The notes under the pieces were generated by a model. It was not told the DNA's origin. It searched no databases and was given only the letters and a program-made list of their open reading frames with translations. A stretch of 39,855 nt of DNA from NCBI RefSeq assembly GCF_000182565.1, contig NW_015971543.1:1334808-1374662 (forward strand), read 5' to 3'. Positions within the stretch are counted from its first letter, which is position 1; each line of letters starts with the position of its first letter. The DNA is from Spizellomyces punctatus DAOM BR117 (lineage: Eukaryota; Chytridiomycota; Chytridiomycetes; Spizellomycetales; Spizellomycetaceae). A program made the position numbers and the translations under genes. Shown here in pieces: positions 1 to 10,017 of this stretch.

Positions 1-1
1 G

Positions 2-1359
2 GGATAAAAAGACGATTCAACCGGGTGCGTTTAAACCACTGGAAAGGGAGTTGGTGTTTGATATTGATATGACGGATTATGATGAGATTCGGACGTGTTG
101 TAGGTGGGTTTATCTCTTTGGATTGTTTTATGTGTTTGGTTTTGTATGTTCAATTTTGAATATCCGTTTATAGTGGTGGGGATGTGTGTAGGGTGTGTTG
201 GGATTTCATGACGGTTGCGATTAAAGTTGTGCATAAGACATTGACGGGTACGTTTTTTGCAACATGTTTGAGGTTGTGGTTTAACTCTCTATAATCTGAT
301 GTTATATTGTTGTAGATGATTTTGGGTTTAAGAACTTGTTGTGGGTGTACAGTGGACGACGGGGTGTACATTGTTGGGTATGTGATGAACGGGCCCGAAA
401 AATGCCATCAGAGGGACGACGAGCTATTGTGAGTTTTCTGGAAGTGATCAAGGTGTGTGTGCTGTTGTGCATTGCTTTGTTTTTGAGGTATTTTTTGGTG
501 TTTATTGGATTCGTTTGATAACATTTGTAGGGAGGTGAAAACGCTGGACGTAAAACCAATTTACCCAAATCCTTGCATCCTTCTTTACGGTCCGTTCCCC
601 ATCTCGCTGTGTTCGTTTGGAATACATGCCTTTAACGTTATTTCACTTTTAGACGCGCGTACGAGGTCCTTGTCCCCCATTTCCGCAAAACCGTCGTAGA
701 AGGCATGCAAGTCCTCTCGGTACGCGACCATTGGACCAAACTCCTTGCCCTTGTTCCTGATGAAGGTACGATACACTTCCAATTCAAACCTTGTAAAAAA
801 ATATTCATTTGTATGATATTTTTAGATGTACGAAAGCGGTTGGATCAGCAGTGGAGTACCCGTGAACGATCCAATGAATCGAGATGGGAAGATTTGGTAT
901 CTGAATTGAATTCCAAAAAGGTATGTGGTGCTTTTTTTGAAGGTTGTCATAGTGGTTTATTTATCAACCTTTGTAGAAATCGTTGTATAATGTGGAACGT
1001 GATATTATTTTCCAATACACGTATCCGCGTTTGGACTCGAATGTATCGATTGGGTTGAACCATTTGTTGAAAGCTCCTTTTTGTGTGCATCCTAAAACGG
1101 GTAAGAAAATACCTACAGGTTCTTGTACCTTTTGTATTTACAACTTTTTTTTTTAATTGTAGGTAAAGTGTGTGTCCCAATGGACCCGGACCGATGTGAA
1201 GAGTTTGATCCAATGGATGTACCTACTTTGGAAAGTGTACTCAATGATGAAGGGACTAGTAAACGGATTGGTGTTGAGAGGTTTTGTAAAGTCTTTTTGA
1301 GGGGGGTTGGTGAGGAGGTTCGGAGGGGGTTGAAGGAGAGGAATATATTAGAGTTTTGA
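2..1359 (+). CDS. PRI1: DNA primase small (catalytic) subunit, 3' part
   Basis: Small subunit of the polymerase alpha-primase complex, which makes the RNA primers for nuclear DNA replication. The 5' end lies outside the window; 299 residues are visible. Exons read as 1-103, 174-247, 316-452, 531-589, 653-765, 826-920, 977-1100 and 1163-1359, all joining in frame. Exon 1 carries the catalytic [18 protein letters not shown] block with its metal-binding Asp pair. Exon 2 has the Cys pair of the zinc site (VCRVCWDFM). Exon 3 has [18 protein letters not shown], exon 7 has [17 protein letters not shown] and FCVHPKTG, and exon 8 has the basic C-terminal part ending ERNILEF. These blocks follow archaeo-eukaryotic primase order. 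By comparison with the family about 90-100 N-terminal residues are missing. The intron at 590-652 starts with an unusual GTCCGT. Identification is very secure; individual borders are by eye. Confidence 0.95.
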
Positions 1360-1415
1360 AATGAATATGCGGGAATTTAATTATGTGAATGTTGTTTTTA
1401 TGGGTTTTTATGTGG

Positions 1416-2635
1416 CAGATTACACACTTTCAAATGTGAGAAGACGAACGACCACCAACTACCAACTTGTTTCCTAGTTCTACTCGACCAGTACATCCAC
1501 TCGACAACATGGTCAAAGTACCACTCTCTAAATCATGGTCGCTCGAGCATCCGGAGCGTCTCAATTATATTATTGCAAATGATGACAGCTACTCACAGGA
1601 GACGTATCCTCACGTAGCAGGCCTCACTCTTACGCGCCTTCGAAGCAATATTCAAAGGACCATTATGAATCGGTTGCGTGCCAACAATGTTGACACTTCA
1701 CAAATGTCCGCGGCATCCTTTGGATTTTTGACAGCTGGGGTGACAGAAACGGCAGAGACTCTGGACACCATTATGGAGCTTCTCAACAACCATATGGAAG
1801 TTACCGATGAGGATATGATTGAAGCGCTGCAGCTGCGGGAATCGACTATTGAAGATGTTGGCTCAGCAATGGCGGATATAGATGGATACGGGCGCGAAAG
1901 GTTCTATGTATGGAGTTGGCCGATACTCGTTGAAGATTTATACCGCCTGATTGAAGACTGGGAAGAGGACGAATTGAATCCCGAGGAGGTTTATCACTGG
2001 TTGAGTCCGTTTCTACTGTTGCCCGAGGAACAACGAGGCAAGACATGTTATATCCGGTATGTTGGCAAGTCTGAATATCCCAGCGTTCCGTACAAGCGGT
2101 TTGTCACCGATTCAAAGCAACGAGAGGGTGGACTGCTTTGCCGCTTTACGACGATACTTGAGAGGAAGTTTCCGGATAGCTGTACCGCCGGCCGTACTTT
2201 TGAATTTACGAAAGCTACCCTCGAGGCCTTTGCTGCCCCGCGCTTGCGTGATGACCGGGAAAGATTTATTATTGGATTCTTTGGAAGCGACAGTCTGCTC
2301 AATCAACAACTGGGAGGCTATTATGGCACGTACACGCCCAGTAGCGAGGACCATACCCTGTTCACGTCACTTGAGACGTGAACCGATTCATAATGGTAGT
2401 TTGAATATTGCTTCGAAGGCGCGTAAGAGTGAGGCCTGCTACGTGAGGATACGTCTCCTGTGAGTAGCTGTCATCATTTGCAATAATATAATTGAGACGC
2501 TCTGGATGCTCGAGCGACCACGATTTAGTCAGTGGTACTTTGACCATGACTGTCGAGTGGATGGAGTGGTCGGGGGGTTATAGGAAACAAGTTGGTAGTT
2601 GGTGGTCGTTCGTCTTCTCACGTTTGCGTAATCTG
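1416..2635 (+). mobile_element. Compact inverted-repeat element carrying a GIY-YIG-like ORF
   Basis: Two inverted arms, 1416-1675 and 2381-2635, are almost identical, with only scattered substitutions and a few missing bases near the outer right end. They face each other across a 705-bp middle. The outer ends read CAGATTAC and GTAATCTG. The arms contain coding sequence: the left arm encodes the start of the nuclease ORF, and the right arm encodes the same ~50 residues in reverse on the minus strand. No clean target-site duplication is visible; ATGTG occurs near both ends but one base out of register. The right end abuts the repeat at 2633, suggesting insertion beside it or mobilisation of that border. 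High arm identity implies recent formation or gene conversion. It could be a transposon with long terminal inverted repeats or a local snap-back duplication of the ORF's 5' end. Confidence 0.6.
1509..2381 (+). CDS. GIY-YIG-like endonuclease domain protein of the inverted-repeat element
   Basis: An intronless ORF of 290 aa. I take ATG 1509 as the start because the same ATG and following codons are preserved in the right arm; the frame is open further upstream but without an ATG. The N-terminal half is unrecognised and rich in acidic residues. The C-terminal part resembles a GIY-YIG nuclease fold: CYIRYVGKS (Cys180, Tyr181, Tyr184, Gly186), Arg197 in PYKRF, Glu251 in DDRERFIIGFFG and Asn265 in LLNQQLGGYYG. 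These stand in the order of the canonical Tyr-Tyr-Arg-Glu-Asn active site. GIY-YIG domains make nicks or breaks in homing endonucleases, Penelope-type elements and repair enzymes. The TGA (2379-2381) ends on the first base of the right arm. The nuclease assignment is by motif only. No second ORF is present, so any other mobility function must come in trans. Confidence 0.5.
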   Translation: MVKVPLSKSWSLEHPERLNYIIANDDSYSQETYPHVAGLTLTRLRSNIQRTIMNRLRANNVDTSQMSAASFGFLTAGVTETAETLDTIMELLNNHMEVTDEDMIEALQLRESTIEDVGSAMADIDGYGRERFYVWSWPILVEDLYRLIEDWEEDELNPEEVYHWLSPFLLLPEEQRGKTCYIRYVGKSEYPSVPYKRFVTDSKQREGGLLCRFTTILERKFPDSCTAGRTFEFTKATLEAFAAPRLRDDRERFIIGFFGSDSLLNQQLGGYYGTYTPSSEDHTLFTSLET

Positions 2636-2735
2636 ATGTGCGTGAGACTCGGCGCACACATGCTGCCGATAGGGTGGCTTACTTTTGAAGCCCTTGATTC
2701 GTTCTATCGATCCGGCGAGTCACAGAGTCGCACGT

Positions 2736-3864
2736 TGTCGTGATTCAGGAGGTCCCTACAAGAATTTTAAGTAAAGTTATTACCGGCACCTAGTGTAGCA
2801 ACTTCTTGGGTTCCAGGATTCGCCTTGCGCCTTGCAACACCTGGTTACTATAACAGTGCGTTTGTAGGACCCGATTTTTCAGAGCTGTTGTATATTGGTT
2901 ACTATAATCTCGATTGGATACTTGTCAGGTTACTCCCGGGTACAAAATCGGATACAGATTATTCTACCTTAATCCTCGCCTTTTTATGCTCCATCGCTTC
3001 CCCTCCTTTTCCATGGCTCCCGATTCCCCGCCATAATGTATCACTAAATAAAACATTACTCAGCCGCCGCTTGCCGTCCTTCATTTTTTGTCTCTTTCAT
3101 CTCGTCAAACAATCGGTGAGTTTCTTCCGATGCTCCTGCTCCTTGATCTCGTTCGAACTGTCAAGTTTCGCCGACGCGCGCGCCCAGCTGATTACCTCAC
3201 ACTCAGATAATCGCTGCTCCAGTCACGTGCGTTTGCCTGCGCTCTGAGTCACGCGTTCAATGTCCTAGTCCAGTGACCATATCTCTAATCTTACAATACA
3301 ATAGAATACTCGATGTGACCTGAAAAACACATGACCGCGCACGTGACCGTGATGCGTGTTAAGAGTCGGCACCAGTTTCTTACTTTCTTTTAACAATGCA
3401 TTCAACAAAAACAAAGACTAACTTGAATTATATAAGATATACTTACCTGAGTGGGTGAGAGATGTGCCACGACAAGCAAGTTATGCACAGTAATGCAATC
3501 ATGCATTTATGTACTCGGCATGCGTGAAGGACTGAATTATATGTAATATAATTTACGATATGGTGCACCCAAAGATGTTCTACGGGATAAATGCATAATA
3601 TAAATATAGAGAAGCGCTTCCATATGACATAAGTATCACTACGATATATTTTCTGTATTTTATGGCCTTCTGTCAAGTGCGTTGCGCGCACGCCTTTCCA
3701 CTAGTCCGTGTATGTACAGTAATTGATGCGCGAGTCACGTGGACGCATCTCTTCACATATCGCTTTACCCGCAGTGTCTTGCACTTGTAGCTTCCTTCGA
3801 ATCAACCTCATACATTGTATCTTCCTAATGACATTTCCTGAGCTTGCGCGCTCAGCGCACGACA
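2736..3864. mobile_element. Solo-LTR-like insertion inside repeat R1, with 4-bp target duplication
   Basis: Comparison with the uninterrupted copy near 10100 gives the exact insertion: the target reads GCACGTACGC there, while here ACGT occurs on both sides (2732-2735 and 3865-3868). The inserted 1129 bp begins TGTCGTG and ends CACGACA, a perfect 7-bp inverted terminus with the TG..CA ends typical of retroviral-type long terminal repeats. A 4-bp duplication also fits an LTR integrase. No coding sequence is recognisable inside, so it looks like a solo LTR left after recombination. A non-autonomous DNA element with 7-bp ends is the alternative. Part of it (3422-3710) is related to 5449-5720. Confidence 0.6.
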
Positions 3865-4356
3865 ACGTACGCTATCTTCAGGACTCGAAATTCATTAAGG
3901 AGAAACGGACACATCTGTCAAACACCTGCCCTCTTGGCTACAATCTTCCCACCCCCAACCAAGGGCCATGATGCCTTTCATCATCCACCAAGGCAAGTGA
4001 TGCTGGATGCATTCACTTTCCCTATCCGCGAGAATGATGCAATTTGGTTACTATACAAGTGGCTGGAGCACGACTATCCAACCGGTGGTACATTCAATAC
4101 AACAAAACCAGAGCAGTTGCCTGATCTTGCACAGGACGCATTGCTTGTGCGGTTCCCTGCATTCTTGAGGCCTTATTCAAGATTCCCTTATTATCGTTTG
4201 TGGATGTCATGGTTGGAGAACTTTGGAAGGTTCGGAAAAAACATTTATGTAAACCTCAGATTCCTCAGAGATTGTGCCGAAAAGTCTGCCAAAAAGTACG
4301 ACCAGAGTCGGGTACAGCAACGTTACAGAATCTTCACATTTGGGCCCCCCAAGTAG
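3844..4356 (+). pseudogene. Degraded ORF of repeat family R1, copy 1
   Basis: The open frame runs from the repeat into ...IFTFGPP and stops. The duplicated part starts at about 3868; upstream codons belong to the inserted element. Residues such as YKWLEHDYPTGGTFN and WMSWLENFGRFGKN are shared with copy 2 at 10021-10723. A run of six C at about 4345-4350, against five in copy 2, shifts the frame and makes the early stop. Both copies keep long homologous frames with mostly conservative differences, so the ancestor probably coded for protein. I do not recognise the family. Confidence 0.45.
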
Positions 4357-4837
4357 TATAGTATACGAGCGCTTTGGCTTTTGTTAAGGGTTGATCTTTG
4401 CGTGGCGTTCTTGGGCCATCGCCTGATCAGAAAGAATCAGTCAAATCAGTTGCAGTGATGCAGTAGTCTTTAGCATAGGAATTTAGCCAAGAATCCTGTA
4501 TATAAAGAATGTATTCAACAGAGCAAACCAATTTCCATACGTTATCACAATACCATTCTCCCACAGCGCGTGGTCGTCTCCGTGGTCGTCTGCGTGGTTT
4601 GCCAGCGTGATTGTCTGCGGAAGACTGACAGAGCTGTATGGGCAGCCACCTTATGGCCCGGCTATGGCCGGCCGTAGGGTTAGGATCTAGCTGGCGATGA
4701 GAATTCCAGCTGGTTTTAAATTGGCTGCGAAATGCATATTTCAGCCAAGTCCCAATCGATTATAAGACTCAGGTCCGGACCTACGGGTTGCCACCAAGTA
4801 TAACTCTTATACATCTGTACATCATCAAGAGCTGGCG

Positions 4838-4909
4838 GCCCCCATAGCACAGTGGTAGTGCGTCAGTCTTGTAAACTGAAGGTCCCAGGTTCGAACCCTG
4901 GTGCGGGCA
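4838..4909 (+). tRNA. tRNA-Thr (anticodon UGU)
   Basis: A 72-nt cloverleaf: acceptor GCCCCCA with TGCGGGC, D arm GCAC-AGTGGTA-GTGC, anticodon stem TCAGT/ACTGA with loop CTTGTAA (anticodon TGT), variable AGGTC, T arm CCAGG-TTCGAAC-CCTGG, discriminator A. It contains an A box (TAGCACAGTGG) and a B box (GGTTCGAACCC). The fifth acceptor pair is C-C, a mismatch not found in the second copy at 13369. No intron. No clear T-run terminator is close downstream; the first run of T is at 4926-4930 within TTTCATTTTG. Either functional or a recently damaged copy. Confidence 0.85.
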
Positions 4910-6111
4910 TCAATAATTGGTAGTTGTTTCATTTTGTTTCATTTTCATCCCTGAATCCCCCCCTTCATTCTCTCATCCTCCTCCCCCTACAACTCCTATC
5001 GACCTAATCACCGGACAAGCTGAGCACTGGTTGGATTCCAACTATACTTGCATAGGAAATAAATAATAATAAACTGCATTTTCTGGTTTTATCAGGTCTT
5101 CTGTCAAGTGTGTTGCATGTATGCGTTCACACTAGTTAACATATATGGCCCGGCCCGTCTTCAATCTGCCCACCCACTTGCTCGTATGTATGCATTCGAA
5201 TCGCTCGTCTGGTGAATACGTCGATACCAGTAGTACTCCTTCATTCTCTCATCCTCCTTCCCCCACCCTATATCCCCCCACTCAAATCCATAAATCTTAG
5301 AGCATCTCCATCATTTTATGGCACACAATTTTGATGTCCGAGGCTTAAATTTCATTCTTACGGGTGGAGCTTAGAGACATTAAAACCTCCCCAGGGACAT
5401 CATTTCCCTGCGCCACTCCACATATTTGATGTCCAAACGCAAAGAACAAAGCTTGAATTATATAGGTATATTTACCTGAGTGAGTGAGATGTGCTACGAC
5501 AAGCAAGTGAGGCATAGTAATGCATCTATGTACACGGAATGTGGGAAGACTGGATAGTGTAATTATTTATGGAAGATATGGTGCAATCAAAGACATTTTT
5601 TACGGGGGAACTGCATAATGTAGAATATAGAGAACTGCTTCCATAGGATAAAATAGCCATTAGCTGCATCTGCCGCACGCCTTTCTACTAGTAATCCTAT
5701 AATGTGTATGGGTGGTTGAAACGCGCCGAGTGATAAAAAATTTAACTATAAAGCGGCTTGATCCCCCTACATTCCTTAAAACAGCGGCCCAAACCCTCTA
5801 ACGCCACATCTATCATTATACCAGAAAGAGAAGAATAAAATGAAACATGATAAAATTTGTGTTCATGGGTGCACTAGTACTAAGTGTTTCATACAACATT
5901 CCCATATTCTCTCTCCCCAAAATGTGAGACAAGACAAGAAAGAAAAAGCGGCCAGTGTTCCCTGCTTTCTCTTGGTGTTGGTGTGTGTGTGTGTGTGGGA
6001 ATATTCATACCTCATTGGCAAGAAGAAGGAAGGCGCTTTTGCACTTGGCCGTGCGTTTATTATAGAACAGTAGGGTTAGAACAAAAAGGACGTTTGTGTG
6101 TATTTGAAAAG
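4910..6111. other. Intergenic stretch with repeat relics; no gene recognised
   Basis: No convincing ORF. It contains a duplicated pyrimidine-rich motif (TTCATTCTCTCATCCTCC at about 4963 and 5241) and a diverged copy (5449-5720) of part of the LTR-like insertion. A GT microsatellite at about 5980-5998 precedes the presumed chitin synthase promoter. Sequences just before 6111 are probably the transcribed leader of the chitin synthase gene. Confidence 0.5.
5449..5720 (+). repeat. Diverged copy of the 3422-3710 segment
   Basis: Shares blocks in the same order and orientation with 3422-3710: TTGAATTATATA, CTTACCTGAGTG-like, GACAAGCAAG, TAATGCA, GATATGGTGCA, TATAGAGAA.TGCTTCCATA and CACGCCTTTC.ACTAGT. 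The match is imperfect, with several short gaps, so it is an older copy of the element whose younger insertion sits at 2736-3864. Confidence 0.6.
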
Positions 6112-6183
6112 GTGAGTTTATTCTGTGGTCGTCTTCCTTCTTTCCCACACACACACACGCTCATCTCTTTTCATCTCGTTTAG
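6112..6183 (+). other. Probable 5'UTR intron of the chitin synthase gene
   Basis: GTGAGT at 6112 and a pyrimidine tract ending CGTTTTAG at 6183, 14 bp before the start ATG at 6198. The length (72 bp) matches other introns in this window. It contains a CA microsatellite at about 6148-6159. No transcript evidence is available. Confidence 0.5.
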
Positions 6184-6197
6184 AGGGGAATTCAGAA

Positions 6198-9100
6198 ATG
6201 TCTTACAACCAACCACCTCCACCACGCTATGCTCGCCCACCTCCTTCTTCAGCTGGTTCTTCAGTTTCTTCTTCTTCTTATTCACAACAACAACAACAAC
6301 AGAGATCCTATACCCAAACATCAACTCCTTCTCCTACGCAGTATTCAAGGCCTTTTACTCCTCCCATGCAGCAACCACGCTATGGGCCGCCTTCTCCAAT
6401 GCATCCATTGAATCATGCGGTGGATATGCCCATGCCTTTTCAGGGTGAGTATAGCGATTGTGTGAGCGTTTGTAACAAGCGAGTAGTGAGGGAGGGAATC
6501 AGTTGGAGTGCGCAGACGCGTTATGTCTTGACATTGGGAAACTCGCGGATGGGATACGCAGACGCGTTTTTCAAATTATGTGCGGTGGACGGTTACGCTT
6601 TCGTATTGGGAAGAGAGCGCCTCACTTTTGCCAATCTCGCCTTTGTATGCAAAAAGTGCTAACCCTACTCTGGTAGGCCCCCCACCGGGCGGATACTCTG
6701 CTCCTTCGGTCAACAACGCCTACGCAAGCCGCAAGCGCACTGTCCGCAAAATCCCCTTGACACCTCAAGGAAACCTTGTCATTGACATACCCGTCCCCGA
6801 CCGCGTACTCTCAAACGCAAAACTCCGCACGGGGGAAGAATTCACTCATATGCGCTACACAGCGGTCACGTGTCCCGCAGACGACTTTACAACCCGCGGG
6901 TACTCGCTCCGTCAACAAGAGTATAACCGCCACACGGAAATCTTTATCGTCGTCACAATGTACAATGAAGACGACTTTTTGTTTTGCAAATCCATGACGG
7001 CCATCATGAAAAACATTGCTCATCTGTGTACGCGCTCTCGCTCCAAAACATGGGGAAACGATGGCTGGAAGAAAGTCGTTGTGTGTATCGTCTCGGATGG
7101 ACGTACCAAAGTGAATCCTCGGGTTTTGGATGTCTTGGGTTTGATGGGCGTCTTTCAGGATGGGATCATGAAAGATCATGTCAATGAGAAACCCGTGACT
7201 GCCCACTTGTTTGAATACACAACGCAGGTGGCCGTTGATACAGAGTTGAAATTGAAGGGTCCTGAAAAGGGATTTGTTCCCGTGCAGATTCTGTTTTGTC
7301 TCAAGGAAAAGAATGCCAAAAAGGTGAGTTTGCGTTAGGATCCGGCTTAGGGTTGGTAGGGTTTGGGTAGGATCGTTAGGTTCAGGTTCGCCTTCGGGAT
7401 AGGGCTCAGTTTAGGATTTTCGCGGTCTGGGTTAGGATCTTTACGGTTCGCATTCGCGTGCGGTTTAAGGCTTGTGTTCGTCTTCGTGTTCGCGTTCTCG
7501 TTCGCGTCGTGTTCAGCTTAAGGTGTTGGTGTTCGCGTTCGGGTTTGGCGTGGAGCCATGCCTCGCCTTCGCTCATTATGGACCTGGAGAGCAAAATTGA
7601 GCTATGGCGAATGGATGGCACACGAGGAGGGATCGCACTGTTATTGTCGTTGTGGGTGGGAGGTTGCCACTGTGCAACTCACTGCTGTTCGTTGCACAGA
7701 CTCACTAACGTGTGTTTGCATATCGTTCCCTAGATCAACTCACACCGTTGGTTCTTTAATGCGTTTGGCCCGCTTCTCCGCCCCAATGTCTGCATGCTCA
7801 TTGACGTGGGTACCAAGCCCCAAGACACGGCCCTCTACCACTTGTGGAAAGCCTTTGACCGTGACCCCTCCATCGGAGGTGCTTGTGGAGAAATCTATGC
7901 CGAACTTGGCACAGGCTGCAGCAAGCTTATCAACCCCCTCGTCGCCGCACAAAATTTCGAATACAAAATGTCCAATATTCTGGACAAGCCCCTTGAATCT
8001 GTCTTTGGTTACATTTCGGTTCTTCCTGGTGCCTTTTCTGCGTATCGCTATGTCGCATTGCAAGGCAAACCCTTGTCGCAGTACTTTAAAGGCGAGACCA
8101 TGCATGGCGGTGCCGACATTTTTGCTGCAAACATGTACCTCGCCGAAGACCGTATCCTCTGTTTTGAACTCGTCACGAAACGGAGTCAAGCTTGGTTACT
8201 CAAATATGTGAAATCCGCCAAAGCCGAAACAGACGTCCCGGACTCTGTGCCTGAATTTATTTCGCAACGTCGGCGGTGGTTGAATGGATCGTTTTTTGCC
8301 GGTGTGCATGCCTTGACGCATTGGTACTACCTTTGGAGGAGTGGACATGGGATTTTCCGGAAATTGTTGTTGATGCTCGAGTTTTCGTACAATTTCATCA
8401 TGTTGATTTTCAATTGGTTTGGACTGGTGAGTTGCCTCAGCCTTTAGCTTTTGCTTATCCAGTGTTGGTTATTAATGGTTCGCGCCTTTTATAGTCCTTT
8501 TTCTATCTTACCTTTTACTTTTTGGCCAACGCCCGCATCCCTGGCAGCCCCGGCACCGATGGCCAGTCTGACCCGTTTGACCCCTACGGCTTTTACGTCT
8601 TTCAAGTCCTCCGCCAAGTCTATCTCATGGCCCTCATCATCTGCTTCATTTCTTCCATGGGAAATCGCCCGCAAGGTTCCAAATACATTTACATCTCCTG
8701 CATGTTCCTCTTTGCGATCATTATGGGCATCATGCTCTTTTATTGTGGATGGAACGTGTACCTCACGATTCCTAAATCGAGTCAAGAGTGGAGTAACCTG
8801 GGTACGATTATTCAGCAGCGGCCTGCGTTGCGGGATATTGTCATTTCTTTGGCGAGTACCTACGGACTCTATGTCATATCGTCGTTGCTGTATATGGAGC
8901 CCTGGCATATGATTACGAGTTTTATTCAGTACTTGTTTTTGATGCCGAGCTTTTTGAATATTTTGATGATTTACGCATGTAAGTTTTTTTCGTTGGCGTT
9001 TTGTTTCTCCCTCGCTCTCGTCTTGAGTCCTTGTTTCTAAAACTCTTGATCTATAGTCTCCAACCTCCACGACGTCTCATGGGGAACAAAAGGTGACAAC

Positions 9101-9590
9101 GGAAACGCAACCGATCTAGGCCAAGTAACCTCCTCAAAAACCAAAGACGGCACGCAAATCGTCTCTGTGGAAATTCCAACAGACCGAACAGACATCAACG
9201 CCAATTACGACAAATTCCTCGCATCCCTCCGTCAGCCCCGACCAACCGAATCCACCAAACGGGACGCCAAAACCAAACAAGAAGATTATTTCCGACAATT
9301 CCGTACCCGGGTTTTACTTTGGTGGATGTTTACGAATGCGGCTGTTGTTGTTGTGCTTACCAATGATGCGTTGCGGGATTCAATGTTTACAAAATTGGGG
9401 GTTGATGGGAATGGGGGGCAGTTCAATCCCTTCTTGAAGGTGAGTTTGGCTTTCATGTCTTGCCTTCATGTTTTCTTTTTTTTTTCTAACTTTTTATCTT
9501 TAGTTTACGTTTTACTCCGTACTCGGTATCTCAGCCATTCGATTCGTCGGATGTGTCGCATACCTAATCCAACGCATGATCTGTGGATAA
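6198..9590 (+). CDS. Chitin synthase (Chitin_synth_1 type, class I-III)
   Basis: Processive GT2 enzyme of the plasma membrane that polymerises UDP-GlcNAc into chitin. Exons 6198-6444, 6677-7323, 7734-8426, 8495-8978, 9057-9439 and 9504-9590 join in frame to 846 aa. The Pro/Gln/Ser-rich N-terminus (about 1-85) is followed by the N-terminal chitin synthase region ([15 protein letters not shown]) and by VVTMYNEDD (about 175-182). Then come [24 protein letters not shown], the catalytic EDRIL (436-440) and product-chain-binding QRRRW (476-480). About five hydrophobic segments follow in exons 3-4, then SWGTKGD after the fourth intron, and two more membrane segments to the C-terminal RMICG. There is no myosin or cytochrome-b5 domain, so it is the short division. 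Introns 1 (232 bp) and 2 (410 bp) are much longer than the others (63-78 bp) and compositionally odd. Confidence 0.96.
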
Positions 9591-10017
9591 AACTCGATCC
9601 TTTCTCTCTCTGTGTGTTTTGTTGTTTTTGTATCTTTTTTTTTGCGCGTAGAGCGGTTTTAGGCTATTTCAATAGGGTGCAATTGTCTATGGGTGTGGGG
9701 CGGGTCCCCTCCATCTTATTGATTGTGGGGTTGGGTGTGTGGGTGGGATACAGTATATAGAAAGTGGATATAGATGTGGTTTGTACTATTTTTTTTTTTT
9801 TTGTGTGTTTCGTTTTTTGCATATGTTTAGGTACTTTTTTGTTTTTGAATCCGTGTCCCGTTATTTGCTTTTTGTTGGTTTTTTTTGAAGGTTGGGATGG
9901 ATGTGAACTCCCCTGCATGACCATGTTGACAACACGTCCATTCAAAGTCGTACCAAGCTCGTTTATGATACTCGCATCTCACTATACATCAAAACAATCT
10001 CCAAAAAAACCGTGCAC
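9591..10017. other. 3' flank of chitin synthase; T-rich, no gene
   Basis: Contains long T runs (for example 9789-9801) and GT-rich sequence typical of the downstream flank. The short ORFs here are low complexity or run out of intron sequence. Nothing else is recognised before the R1 repeat begins near 10018. Confidence 0.6.

Larger units (their letters stand above)
2633..4526 (+). repeat. Dispersed repeat family R1, copy 1 (split by an insertion)
   Basis: Shares high identity with 10018-10960 from CTGATGTGC(G/A)TGAGACTCGG at the left to GTATTCAACAGAGCAA at the right. Without the 1.13-kb insertion at 2736-3864 it is about 760 bp, close to copy 2 without its own 193-bp extra segment. It contains the 3' part of a degraded ORF and has lost a stretch around 4351-4420 relative to copy 2. 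A third, 60-bp inverted fragment lies at 11974-12033. Confidence 0.75.

Noticed and set aside
5978-6160. GT and CA microsatellites as a functional inverted pair
   Set aside because: Simple repeats of this kind occur at several places in the window and need no special explanation.
7558-8211. 217-codon plus-strand ORF overlapping chitin synthase exon 3
   Set aside because: Out-of-frame shadow; the true frame carries all chitin synthase motifs.
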